DNA of 64,000 nt from Desulfosporosinus metallidurans (GTDB lineage Bacteria; Bacillota; Desulfitobacteriia; Desulfitobacteriales; Desulfitobacteriaceae): the NCBI RefSeq assembly GCF_001936615.1, contig NZ_MLBF01000011.1, positions 1-64,000 of the forward strand. Reading direction: 5' to 3'. The translations under genes were made by a program, and so were the position numbers. Within the stretch, counting starts at the first letter, position 1, and every line of letters starts with the position of its first letter. The notes under the pieces are model-generated. The model did no database searches. It worked only from the letters and a program-made list of their open reading frames with translations, and was not told the origin of the DNA. Below, in pieces: positions 34,753 to 43,567 of the stretch.

Positions 34753-35763
34753 TCACTTGAGCATCTCCAAAAAAGACTCCACCCTCATCTTACTCCGTGC
34801 ATCCAACCCTGTTGGATTTTCCCCTTCCAAGGTTAAGATCGGGTATTCCAATTTCTTACGAATAATTAAATCTTCAATCTGGCGATAGCAAAAGCTTTGT
34901 GTATAGTGTATGATCCCATCGAGTTGGCGGCGCTCCGCCTCCCGAGCAATATCCTCAATCCGTTGAAACACTTGATAAGGATAGGTGTATAAACGATATT
35001 GCTCGACCACATCATCCGTCTCGAAAGGCATCGAGAACTGCCTTTGTACTTCATTAAAAACAACTCGGGCCCCATGTTCTTCCAAGAAATTATACAGTTC
35101 AGGGAAAATAGGTGGTACACCGATAAAGCCAAGGCGAATTTCCCGCCCTTTCCCGCGCGCTTTGGAACGCACCCTCTCAGGAAAAGGCTCCCTATCGCGT
35201 ACCGTTTGAATAAATTCCTCCATCTCCCGGGCGAAGCCCTCAGGATCGCCGTTAAAATCCGAACAAGAAACAAGGTAAAGATGATTTTCAAACCCGCTCA
35301 CACGGTTTTCTTCCCAAGTCAGTCGGTCTATTTCCCACGCTAAGGCTCGGACCCGATCAAGTCGTTCCTTTTGTACGTGCACACCTTCCCAGGTTGCGCC
35401 CAAACTTTTAATTAGCTTGTCCATTTGGAGACGAAGCATGTCTGGATCCCGATCATACGGAAAAGCGAAGGGAATAATTTTGATCCCTTCCACCTCCCAT
35501 GTCTCCATTAGAGCATGGGTATTACTGCAATCTCCTTGGGTCACAGCGACAATGCACCGAATGTCCGGATTAAGCAAAGCCGTCGAATACAATCCCTTAA
35601 TCCAACCGCAAACATTCCTTGGAAAACCCGCCAACTCCGCCTCTTCCACTCGACGCATCGCTTCCGAACTTGTGATAAAAATATTGTTCAAATCAACCGG
35701 CGTTTCCCCCGCTGCATAAATTACTTCAACAGGCACCGTTGTCGTTAAGCCGATTTTACCCAT
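34753..35763 (-). CDS. 2-hydroxyacyl-CoA dehydratase D-component family protein (HgdB-like)
   Basis: 336 residues, single-subunit member of the HgdB/FldC/BcrB-C family (possibly related to double-cubane cluster proteins). Four conserved-looking Cys occur in NVCGWIKG, TQGDCSNTH, VSCSDFNGD and TQSFCYRQ, candidate iron-sulfur ligands. True dehydratases need two such subunits (HgdA and HgdB), but only one gene is present here with its activator. No CoA-transferase or acyl-CoA gene adjoins, so a dehydratase role is doubtful; ATP-driven reduction of another small molecule is possible. Confidence 0.8.
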   Translation of the reverse strand: MGKIGLTTTVPVEVIYAAGETPVDLNNIFITSSEAMRRVEEAELAGFPRNVCGWIKGLYSTALLNPDIRCIVAVTQGDCSNTHALMETWEVEGIKIIPFAFPYDRDPDMLRLQMDKLIKSLGATWEGVHVQKERLDRVRALAWEIDRLTWEENRVSGFENHLYLVSCSDFNGDPEGFAREMEEFIQTVRDREPFPERVRSKARGKGREIRLGFIGVPPIFPELYNFLEEHGARVVFNEVQRQFSMPFETDDVVEQYRLYTYPYQVFQRIEDIAREAERRQLDGIIHYTQSFCYRQIEDLIIRKKLEYPILTLEGENPTGLDARSKMRVESFLEMLK

Positions 35764-35974
35764 TATTGCTATCTGCTCCTTACTTACCTTGTTTATTGGA
35801 CTCCCCTCTATTTTATAGGTTCAAGCCCAAAATGTTAAGTAGCTGGGGATACAAGTCAACGCCGTGACACTATGCCCATAAAATGGTATAATCGGCATAA
35901 GTCAGAGAACGCAATTTTTTTCTTAAGATTATAGTAACTAAAGAATCTCACTTGTTTTGAGGAGGCTTTGTTTT

Positions 35975-36550
35975 ATGCCATTGCAACAAGAAAACAAGAG
36001 ATATACCTTCGCTGATTATTTAACATGGCCCGAAAATGAACGCTGGGAAATTATTGACGGAGTACCCCATATGCAATCTGCGCCTACTTGGCAACATCAA
36101 GCTATATCAAGGGAGCTTTTAACTCAATTTAACAATTATCTCAAAGAAAAACCTTGTCAAGTGTTCGCTTCTCCCTTTGATTTAAGACTTCCCGAAACGA
36201 ATGAAGAAGATGAGGAAACCACCTTTGTTGTGCAACCTGACATCATAGTTGTTTGTGATAAAGAAGGGCTTAAAGGAACGGGCTATTATGGTACTCCAAC
36301 CCTTGTGATAGAGATTTCCTCCCCTTCAACGGCAAGAACCGATAAAATCTGGAAATTTAACAAATACGAAAAAGTCGGTGTTAAAGAATACTGGATAGTG
36401 GAACCGGACGGAAAGTTTATTAGCGTGTATACCCTACAGTCCAATAATAGATATGGAAGGCCAGAAACTTTTATAGAAACAGACATGATAAAGGTGTCAG
36501 TTTTCCCCGACTTAACAGTCGAATTAAAGCCCGTATTTGAGACAATTTGA
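35975..36550 (+). CDS. Uma2 family (DUF820) PD-(D/E)XK nuclease-fold protein
   Basis: 191 residues. The family signature is seen in WEIIDGVPHMQSAPTWQHQ, VVQPDIIVVCD and PTLVIEISSPSTARTDKIWKFNKY, with the D-x(n)-E-x-S/K core of the nuclease fold. ATG 35975 has GAGGAGG ten bases upstream; the longer frame from 35957 covers that site. Uma2 proteins are widespread in genomes with mobile DNA and their biological role is unclear. Divergent from the HgdB-like operon, with its own terminator. Confidence 0.9.
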   Translation: MPLQQENKRYTFADYLTWPENERWEIIDGVPHMQSAPTWQHQAISRELLTQFNNYLKEKPCQVFASPFDLRLPETNEEDEETTFVVQPDIIVVCDKEGLKGTGYYGTPTLVIEISSPSTARTDKIWKFNKYEKVGVKEYWIVEPDGKFISVYTLQSNNRYGRPETFIETDMIKVSVFPDLTVELKPVFETI

Positions 36551-36586
36551 TACATCCTCGGGGTTCCCTCGTGAACGTACCTCTTG

Positions 36587-36625
36587 GAAAGGTCCTCAGA
36601 GAAACAACAGACTCTGAGGACCTTT
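36587..36625. terminator. Bidirectional terminator
   Basis: GAAAGGTCCTCAGAG and CTCTGAGGACCTTTC form a perfect 15-bp stem. It lies between the convergent Uma2 and mal genes. Confidence 0.88.
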
Positions 36626-36657
36626 CTTTGATTTCTATGATACAGCGCAGGATTGAG

Positions 36658-37905
36658 CTACTGCCTTGCGGCCCTCTTCAACACTGCCAGCGTCCTATTC
36701 ATCTCATTGTGCACGATCATATACCCTTCATCAACACCCATGCCGGGTTTGGCGAGCATTTGATCCGGTCGAGTAGCTAGAGATACATGCACCGCTGTCC
36801 GTCCTCCACCATCCGTCTCGTTACAGGATCCTCCAACATAGGCACCCACACCGAACTTCTTAGAATAGATGACCGCTTCGATCGTGTTTTGAATCCCACC
36901 CAAATCCGGTGTCTTAATTTGAACCATGTCTGCAGCCTGAGCATCTACAAACCTGACGATATCTTCATACGTGTTGCACCACTCATCCGCAACGATTTCC
37001 ACTTTAACGCCCCGAGCTTTCAAGGCGTCACGCAACGACTTCAGTTGCTGAATCTGCCCCTCAACACTTCCCGCATCCATCGGACCCTCGATCCTTAAGT
37101 GGAGTGGTGCAGCTGCTTTTTCTAACTTCACAAAGTAATCGACCATCCGCTCCGTATTATCTTCAAAAGCGATCCCAATCGTGCCATAAACATCAATATG
37201 CAAGACCGGACGATAGTCGTCCCCTCCAAGCGTCAGAATCCGATTTCTCAACCACTCCACATACTTCAAGAGCAGTTCTCCATCTTTTCCTAGCTTCGTC
37301 TCCACATTATTGATCAAGGCGTGGGGCAAAACTCCCGCGCGTTTAATAATCGCCTTATCTGCGTTATCATAGCGATCATCCCCAGTTTGCGTGAAAATGG
37401 GGACCGGCTCAAGAATCATCGGAAGTTCATATTCCTCAAGAATAACCTCTGTCATCGTCTTCTTCTTAGCTTTAGCCACTCCATCAAGAATCGCTTGACT
37501 CACACCATAACGAATCGCCGTATGATAACGCTCCCCATTCGGTCGTTTTGAAGTTTCCACAAGACCTACCAATTGGCGGAAGGAATCCAGTTCTTGACCC
37601 ACCAGTTTGGGCGCAATCTCTTCTAATATGATAGGAATAAAATCTTCCGCCAAAAATAGTGGATCCCGACCACCAGCCCCAGAATACTGCACAGCCGCAC
37701 AATCCCCTGAAGCAACTTGTCCATCCTCCAAAATAAGCATCACAGAAATAGACTCCCCACGCTGGCGAACTGCCTTAAACCCCGGAGTCATCGCTTCCCC
37801 GGTATAAGTGAAACCGTCATGCCCAACTCCAGCCTTAATCGCCTGTTGATCATCAAAATAAAAACCAGTAAGCCCCGGCGAAGCAATAACATCAACAATT
37901 TTCAT
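36658..37905 (-). CDS. mal: Methylaspartate ammonia-lyase
   Basis: 415-residue enolase-superfamily lyase that removes ammonia from (2S,3S)-3-methylaspartate to give mesaconate. Family stretches: GFYFDDQQAIKAG, TGDDRYDNADKAIIKRAGVLPH, HIDVYGTIG, the base-bearing VQIKTPDLGGIQNTIEA and GGSCNETDGGGRT. Last gene of the methylaspartate operon. A GAACCGTCCC palindrome separates it from mutE. Confidence 0.96.
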   Translation of the reverse strand: MKIVDVIASPGLTGFYFDDQQAIKAGVGHDGFTYTGEAMTPGFKAVRQRGESISVMLILEDGQVASGDCAAVQYSGAGGRDPLFLAEDFIPIILEEIAPKLVGQELDSFRQLVGLVETSKRPNGERYHTAIRYGVSQAILDGVAKAKKKTMTEVILEEYELPMILEPVPIFTQTGDDRYDNADKAIIKRAGVLPHALINNVETKLGKDGELLLKYVEWLRNRILTLGGDDYRPVLHIDVYGTIGIAFEDNTERMVDYFVKLEKAAAPLHLRIEGPMDAGSVEGQIQQLKSLRDALKARGVKVEIVADEWCNTYEDIVRFVDAQAADMVQIKTPDLGGIQNTIEAVIYSKKFGVGAYVGGSCNETDGGGRTAVHVSLATRPDQMLAKPGMGVDEGYMIVHNEMNRTLAVLKRAARQ

Positions 37906-37939
37906 AAAATAAATCCTCCCTGATTTTTCAACTTATCTT

Positions 37940-38001
37940 GAAGCAAAGGGACGGTTCTCTTGCTTCCACTAGGGGAAGCAAGAGAACCGTCCCTTTGCTT
38001 C
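37940..38001. repeat. GAACCGTCCC palindrome, copy 3 (GAAGC-flanked type)
   Basis: A perfect stem of 28 bp: GAAGCAAAGGGACGGTTCTC plus TTGCTTCC against its complement, with a 6-base loop ACTAGG. It stands between mutE and mal inside the operon and could modulate mal expression. Confidence 0.92.
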
Positions 38002-38014
38002 CCCCCTGTGCTTC

Positions 38015-39469
38015 CTAGCCCCTTGGCCGCCCAACGAGCATCCCTTTTCCAATCGCATAAATATCATCAATCACCATCTGGAAGGAGGGATCTCGGCCCT
38101 CATCCCGTCCACGCTGAGCAATGCGCTCTCGATGAAACTCCTTAATCGTCTCGTCAAAGGGAATATTCCCGAAATCCAACAATCGTACCGCTCCCGTGGT
38201 ATCGCGGGCCGGGAGAATTTTACCGGAATTATAACGGCTTGGCGCGAAGGGGACATCTATGACACCCGCTTGGAAGGCCCGAACAACGCCGACCGCCGTA
38301 TCTCCTTCCCCTAGGTCGAGAACTCGATCAAGAATGGCCCTCGTTTCCGCCAGGATCATTTCCTCTTCTAAGGCCAGTTCCTTCGTCATGGGCAAGGTTT
38401 GGTCTTTCAACATACTTAAGACCTGCTTCGTGGTACGAATACCTGCTGCATTGGCCTCCTTAGTTGGGATTCCTAGAGCTTCATGCGGCGTTTTCACGAT
38501 AACCTTTGAAGCCTTGCCTAAAGCTGCGGTTACCGCGCCCCAGGAAATAACCCCAAATGCCTTTGCTTCATCTTGCGGGAAACCACCCATCCACTGGTGA
38601 AAGACCGTCGTGATCATCACTTTGGGATAGCCTAGTTTTGCCAAGTACTCCTCCGCGAGAACCGGAAGGGTATGCAGGGCGGCGACGTCTTGCAGGAGAT
38701 TTCCGCATTGTCCGTAACCGAGTGTCAGGCTGCGCACCCCTTGAGCAACCGCGAGAATTCCTTCAATCACCGCTACAGCATGGGAAATAGCGGGGGGAAC
38801 CAGCGTCCCCGTCAGCGGACCAAACGGTTCACGGTTAATCTTGACCCCTTGCTCCTCGTACAAACCGATGAGGCGGTCCACATACTGCCAGTATTTGATC
38901 GTACTTTCAATAGAAACGTCTTTGGAATACGGAATGTTATACGAAATTCCGCCCCCTTCGTAATCCGTAAATCCACCGGCGATCGTAATTTCCGCCAGTA
39001 AACGGGCATCCGGAGTCCCATGGCGCACTTGTACAGGCACTTGAACACTTTCCACCACTTGACGGCAAGCCGCAACTCCATGGTTTACAGCTGGAAAGCC
39101 GTTCAACATCGAGCGCCCGATCGCGGCGCTTTCTTCGATACCCGCTTGCGCCTCAGTGTAACGATTTTGACGAGTATAGGAATCAATCGTAGATGGTAGA
39201 AAGTCTGCCCCACCTTCGTCTTGCAGAAAACGCAACAACTCAATATGCTCATTGAGCAGGGCTACTCCAGCGCGCGGTTGAGCAAACGTAATCCCTTTGG
39301 CTTTTCCTTCAGCGAGTTTTTCGGCAAATATCTTGCTCTTCGGTAAGGCTTTATGATACGCAACTGCATCTTCAAAGTTGACCTCTTTGCCCGTCTCCCA
39401 TTGTCCCAAGACTTCCTGCCGCTGGCGTTGAAACTCTTCGACGTCCATTTGTCGGACTGTTAACTCCAT
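38015..39469 (-). CDS. mutE: Glutamate mutase epsilon subunit
   Basis: 484-residue TIM-barrel subunit of the adenosylcobalamin-dependent mutase that converts L-glutamate to 3-methylaspartate. Typical segments: [50 protein letters not shown] and [19 protein letters not shown]. It lies 12 bp downstream of mutL. Confidence 0.96.
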   Translation of the reverse strand: MELTVRQMDVEEFQRQRQEVLGQWETGKEVNFEDAVAYHKALPKSKIFAEKLAEGKAKGITFAQPRAGVALLNEHIELLRFLQDEGGADFLPSTIDSYTRQNRYTEAQAGIEESAAIGRSMLNGFPAVNHGVAACRQVVESVQVPVQVRHGTPDARLLAEITIAGGFTDYEGGGISYNIPYSKDVSIESTIKYWQYVDRLIGLYEEQGVKINREPFGPLTGTLVPPAISHAVAVIEGILAVAQGVRSLTLGYGQCGNLLQDVAALHTLPVLAEEYLAKLGYPKVMITTVFHQWMGGFPQDEAKAFGVISWGAVTAALGKASKVIVKTPHEALGIPTKEANAAGIRTTKQVLSMLKDQTLPMTKELALEEEMILAETRAILDRVLDLGEGDTAVGVVRAFQAGVIDVPFAPSRYNSGKILPARDTTGAVRLLDFGNIPFDETIKEFHRERIAQRGRDEGRDPSFQMVIDDIYAIGKGMLVGRPRG

Positions 39470-39481
39470 TGCAAAACCCTC

Positions 39482-40861
39482 CTATAATTTGACCACATAT
39501 TTTTTCATCATCCGAAGCGCGACCTGAGGCGCCACTTCACGAAGCAGACCCATTGCTGCTAAAATATAGTCTTTATCCAAATAAAAAGCGGGGCTTTGTG
39601 GCTTGAGAATCGTGGGTTCCTCCGAATTAAAGACTGCTCCCTGTAAAATTTCCTCGACATCCGGATGATGGAGAAGCACTCCTCCCGTCCCGATAACCAC
39701 CTTCAGGGGAGTCAAATCCTTCCCATGCTGGACGTAGGTCGCTCCGAACGGAGTATAAACAACCTCAATCGTTCCCACATGGCGATCCACCGCTAAACCT
39801 ACAGCCATTCGGCCCATAGCCACATCGAACTTGGCTTCCTCTTCCGTTTGAGGGACCCGCCAAGGATCTTCTTTACATAATTCCAATTGATACGCTACTT
39901 GTTCGTCAGTCCAACCGAGATAGTCGAACAAACGACGTCCAGATGCTTCCACTAAAGCCTCCGAACTGTAACGCATGCCCAGATCCCCCTCTACTGTTCG
40001 TTTGGCAAAGGGTTCTGGCAAGCCTTTAAGCATCACGCTGGGTTTGCTCGGGTCGCCCTTGGCAATCGAATGTACATCCGTCGTGGCCCCTCCGACATCC
40101 ACAACCATCAGTTCCCCGATTCCCCGTTCAGAACCATGTCCCTGAGCCAGAAGTTCTGCCGCTGCAAGCACCGCTGCCGGCGTTGGCATCATGATCCGCT
40201 CCAGAAATTCTTCCGCCTTGTCTAATCCCTTAGCTTTGATAATATGAGATAAAAACACGTCCCTAATTGCCATACGAGCAGATTCCACGGACAAAACGCC
40301 CAGCTCGGGCATCACATTGTCCGCCACAACTACGGGATCATGTCGCTTTTTCAAACTATCTGCAACCTGTGTGGACGCCACTTTATTTCCCGCAACCACG
40401 ACCGGAAGGCTGATAGGAAGCGAACAAAGCATTTCTGCATTCTTTAGGAGAACTTCTTTATTCCCGCCGTCCGTTCCACCCGCTAACAAAAGAATATCCG
40501 GCTTAGAGGCTGTGATTTTCTCGATATCCTGGGGAGTCAGCTCATAACTAAAGACTTGGAGCACTCGAGCACCTGCTCCCAAGGCCGCTCGTCTTGCCGC
40601 CTCAGCGGTCAATTCTTTAACCAAACCGCTGGCAATCATCTTCAACCCACCGGCCGCGCTGCTGCAGGCGAGCTTGCGGACAAAATTCCAGCCCCCCTCC
40701 GGTTCAGGAATCTGAGCCAACGCCGCCTTCAACCCATCCATGATATTAGTTTCGATGGTCGTACCCGCTCGGGCCGTCCCGATGATCTCCTCACGATCGA
40801 GATCTACAATCGTCACTTTGGTATACGTACTGCCAAAATCAATGAGAAGGACTGCTTGCAA
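39482..40861 (-). CDS. mutL: Glutamate mutase-associated reactivase/assembly protein (MutL)
   Basis: 459-residue ASKHA-fold protein, related to diol dehydratase reactivases. VLLIDFGSTYTKVTIVDL at the N-terminus, LLAGGTDGGNKEVLL and VVDVGGATTDVHSI form the nucleotide site. It is thought to protect or reload the mutase cofactor. The TTG at 40861 is chosen as start because GGGGG lies eight bases before it. The longer frame to 40942 overlaps mutS with a low-complexity charged leader and is unlikely. Usual place between mutS and mutE. Confidence 0.92.
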   Translation of the reverse strand: MQAVLLIDFGSTYTKVTIVDLDREEIIGTARAGTTIETNIMDGLKAALAQIPEPEGGWNFVRKLACSSAAGGLKMIASGLVKELTAEAARRAALGAGARVLQVFSYELTPQDIEKITASKPDILLLAGGTDGGNKEVLLKNAEMLCSLPISLPVVVAGNKVASTQVADSLKKRHDPVVVADNVMPELGVLSVESARMAIRDVFLSHIIKAKGLDKAEEFLERIMMPTPAAVLAAAELLAQGHGSERGIGELMVVDVGGATTDVHSIAKGDPSKPSVMLKGLPEPFAKRTVEGDLGMRYSSEALVEASGRRLFDYLGWTDEQVAYQLELCKEDPWRVPQTEEEAKFDVAMGRMAVGLAVDRHVGTIEVVYTPFGATYVQHGKDLTPLKVVIGTGGVLLHHPDVEEILQGAVFNSEEPTILKPQSPAFYLDKDYILAAMGLLREVAPQVALRMMKKYVVKL

Positions 40862-40934
40862 GGTCCATTCCCCCTTTAATTTCCGTTGGTCATTTTGAGA
40901 CTCTGTTCGAGTCCTTTTGTTCTGTTCGAATCCT

Positions 40935-41348
40935 TTACTCAATCCCTAAATCCTTACGCAAATCGGCAATCGCCGTCTCCGGCATGGTCCCAGGCGGATA
41001 AACTCGGTCAAACCCCATAGCTAGGAACCGCTCTTCGACGGAATCAAAGTCTTGTTTGCCGACCACCAAGTTACCGCCGACATACATCAGGATGTTGCCA
41101 ATTCCTGTTTCCTGACATTTCTCCCGCAACCCTCGACAATCCATCTCCCCATGTCCATACAAGGATGAGACCATCAAAACATCCGCATTCGTTTCAATCG
41201 CTGAATGAATGAATTCTTCCTGAGTTGCCAGCACACCAATATTAATTACTTTGAACCCAGCTTGAGTGAACGCATAATCCAAAATTCGGTTCCCCACAGC
41301 ATGGACATCTGCTCCGATAACCCCTAAAACTAAGGTCTTTTGTTCCAC
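40935..41348 (-). CDS. mutS: Glutamate mutase sigma subunit (cobalamin binding)
   Basis: 137 residues with the base-off cobalamin motif D-x-H-x2-G (Asp14, His16, Gly19 in GADVHAVG), plus [10 protein letters not shown] and [12 protein letters not shown], hallmarks of the B12-binding Rossmann subunit of glutamate mutase. (This MutS is unrelated to the mismatch-repair protein.). Confidence 0.96.
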   Translation of the reverse strand: MEQKTLVLGVIGADVHAVGNRILDYAFTQAGFKVINIGVLATQEEFIHSAIETNADVLMVSSLYGHGEMDCRGLREKCQETGIGNILMYVGGNLVVGKQDFDSVEERFLAMGFDRVYPPGTMPETAIADLRKDLGIE

Positions 41349-41371
41349 GATGAATTCCTCCTGGTTGTTTT

Positions 41372-42310
41372 TTAATCCCCTAGCGTTACTTGCTCCACAA
41401 GGTCGATCGGCTCTTGCAGCAGCGTATTGCCGACTTGTCGAAAAAGACCCGGGTCACCACTCACAAAGTAGCGAGTTCGCCAATGACTTTTCCCCAGCAC
41501 CAAAGCAGATGGCGCGGCAGCCAGTCCAATAGTTTCTGGTTTTCCAGCATTCCCTACTGATCCCGTTTGTTCCCGCTCATCCATTTGTTCCAGCAAGAGT
41601 TCGAGCTCCTGCACAACCGCCAAAGCCGGGTCTATGATTACCACATCTTCTCCTAAGATCTCCCTAATGACTGGCTCAAGAAAGGGGTAATGCGTACACC
41701 CCAAAATAAGAGCATCCACTCCAGCATCCTTGAGGGGTGCCAAATAAGTTTTGGCGATCCCTCGAGCTTCAGCGGAGTTGGCCAACCCAGCTTCTATCAA
41801 AGGCACAAAGAGTGGACAACCCTGTGCTCTAACGACACTAATGGCTTGTTCTCCTTGTTGCCAAGCCCCCCGAAGCTCCGCATCTTCTGGTATGCTCCCT
41901 TTGGCTAACGCACGACTCACCCCAGACGAATAAGCCTTACTGCGCACCGTGGTTTCTGTGGCAATCAGCCCAATCCTGCCCGCTATAGTTTTTTCAACCG
42001 CCAAACGAGCCCCTGGTTCGACCATGCCAATCATCGGAATGTCAAAGCGTTCCCGCAACACTGGAAGTGCGGTTGCCGAACTGGTATTACAAGCTACAAC
42101 AATCACCTCTGCCCCTTGTCCAATCAAAAAGGTGACAATCTCTTCCCCAAAACGAATCAACTCTTCGCGAGTACGATTACCATACGGAACTCGTGCGGTA
42201 TCCCCAAAATAAACAATTCGAACATCGAGCAGTTGCTCGAGAATTTCTTTCATCACCGTAAGTCCACCCACTCCGGAGTCGAACAGGCCGATTACGCGTT
42301 GTTTCTTCAA
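41372..42310 (-). CDS. murI: Glutamate racemase
   Basis: 312 residues with the two catalytic Cys in [15 protein letters not shown] and [13 protein letters not shown] and the [12 protein letters not shown]-terminus. Normally supplies D-glutamate for peptidoglycan. Within this operon it may feed D-glutamate into the pathway as L-glutamate. About 40 residues longer than typical, by a C-terminal extension after [10 protein letters not shown]. It overlaps the GntR stop by ATGA. Confidence 0.93.
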   Translation of the reverse strand: MKKQRVIGLFDSGVGGLTVMKEILEQLLDVRIVYFGDTARVPYGNRTREELIRFGEEIVTFLIGQGAEVIVVACNTSSATALPVLRERFDIPMIGMVEPGARLAVEKTIAGRIGLIATETTVRSKAYSSGVSRALAKGSIPEDAELRGAWQQGEQAISVVRAQGCPLFVPLIEAGLANSAEARGIAKTYLAPLKDAGVDALILGCTHYPFLEPVIREILGEDVVIIDPALAVVQELELLLEQMDEREQTGSVGNAGKPETIGLAAAPSALVLGKSHWRTRYFVSGDPGLFRQVGNTLLQEPIDLVEQVTLGD

Positions 42311-43260
42311 CGTTTCTCCCCCTTTAATTCAAGTAAGGCGCCTCTAAGTAAATTCAAACTCCCAGCATCCGGTTCAAACCGAAATTCAATACATTCCATA
42401 TTTTCCGGAAGTACCTTTGCAACCTGGAATCGAAGCTTAGGAGCCGTAATCACTGCCCCACATTCCAGCAAAGCTTCACGCAACTCCGTCTCTTTCGGCT
42501 GAATCATGGTTCTCAAGGCCGGGTACAAACCGGCTTGATTCAAGGCAAGTTTGACGTTTTCGGCGAATTGATGGCTTTCACACACCAGCGCCAACTCCCG
42601 GCCCATAGTCAATTTGGCAATGCGCACAATCGTTTCAAGCTTGGGCTGCAGTGAAATCCCCAAAATCGGAAGGGACAGTTTATCTAACAGAGTTTTAACT
42701 TCTGCAAGGTGATTCACTCCTGTGACAGCCATATCCATGCCTGCTAAACGTTCTTGCACTCTAGGTGACTCCTGAAGTTCGGAAAGCAAAAACGGCAACA
42801 AACTCACACCTGGACCGAGGTTCCAATTGGCTTCCGCGAGTTGTTCGGGATTCCCAACCACAAAGATTACTTTCCGGCGGGAAAGAAGATCTTTCTTTTC
42901 CATCCCGCGCACATGCACAAAGGAGACAAAATCATCAATCGAGAACCCTAGCCCCACCGCCTCTTCCATGGCCACATCCACGATGCGCAAGACCTTCTCC
43001 TTGCGTCCTTCTTGCTGCATAATCAAGAACGTATCTGCCACAAAGGTCCCTCGCCCTCGCACCGAACTCAAGATCCCTTCACTCTCTAATTCCTTGTAGG
43101 CTTGGCTCACGGTATTGCGACTCACCGCTAACCGTACAGCCAGCTCCCGCTCTGTTAACAGCTTCGTTCCTGCAGCCCACACCCCTTGGGTGATTTTGCG
43201 CCGAATCTGCTCTTTAAGCTGAATATAATAGGGCACACCACTTTGGCGATCTAGATCCAT
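42307..43260 (-). CDS. GntR-family transcriptional regulator of the methylaspartate operon
   Basis: 317 residues: an N-terminal GntR winged helix (PYYIQLKEQIRRKITQGVWA, TERELAVRLAVSRNTVSQAY, GILSSVRGRGTFVAD) and a C-terminal ligand domain of about 230 residues not typical of the short YtrA class. First gene of the operon and coupled to murI, so it probably controls it, responding to glutamate or a pathway intermediate (inference). An operator-like double dyad lies 57-97 bp upstream. Confidence 0.9.
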   Translation of the reverse strand: MDLDRQSGVPYYIQLKEQIRRKITQGVWAAGTKLLTERELAVRLAVSRNTVSQAYKELESEGILSSVRGRGTFVADTFLIMQQEGRKEKVLRIVDVAMEEAVGLGFSIDDFVSFVHVRGMEKKDLLSRRKVIFVVGNPEQLAEANWNLGPGVSLLPFLLSELQESPRVQERLAGMDMAVTGVNHLAEVKTLLDKLSLPILGISLQPKLETIVRIAKLTMGRELALVCESHQFAENVKLALNQAGLYPALRTMIQPKETELREALLECGAVITAPKLRFQVAKVLPENMECIEFRFEPDAGSLNLLRGALLELKGEKR

Positions 43261-43316
43261 CCAAACCCTCTCTTCCCCATCCCAGCAAGTTAATTCGCAA
43301 TCCCTTTAGGTCCCAG

Positions 43317-43357
43317 AATTGGATCAATCCTAATTGGCACGGTTAACCAGTCCAATT
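43317..43357. promoter_or_regulatory. Probable GntR operator, two overlapping dyads
   Basis: AATTGG (43332-43337) and CCAATT (43352-43357) flank a central GGTTAACC palindrome (43341-43348), a 26-bp symmetric site. It shares its left arm with a second dyad, AATTGGAT-CA-ATCC-T-AATT (43317-43335). Located just upstream of the GntR gene. Confidence 0.65.
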
Positions 43358-43481
43358 ATTTATGTAATATACTATTCGACCCTTTCTCAGATTTTCCTTC
43401 TTCATCTTAGTATTTATAAAAAATAATGTTAATATCTATGCCTGGACAAAAAAATAGAGGGCAAGACGATTAAAATAAAGA

Positions 43482-43504
43482 ACCTGTCACATAACATGAC
43501 AGGT
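43482..43504 (-). terminator. Terminator of the YcdB/SLH protein gene
   Basis: ACCTGTCA pairs with TGACAGGT around a 7-base loop, with T-rich sequence after it on the minus strand. Confidence 0.8.
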
Positions 43505-43567
43505 CCTGGACTTATTCGACGTGTCCATTCGCACAACGGCTTGAAAAATTCTTTAACTTCTTTCGCT

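Noticed and set aside
40895..40935. Short direct repeat CTGTTCGA(G/A)TCCT at the mutS-mutL junction.
   Set aside because: Only two short copies in the intergenic leader; no clear regulatory meaning.
39482..40942. MutL starting at 40942.
   Set aside because: The first 27 residues are a charged leader without family likeness, overlapping mutS; TTG 40861 has a good ribosome site.
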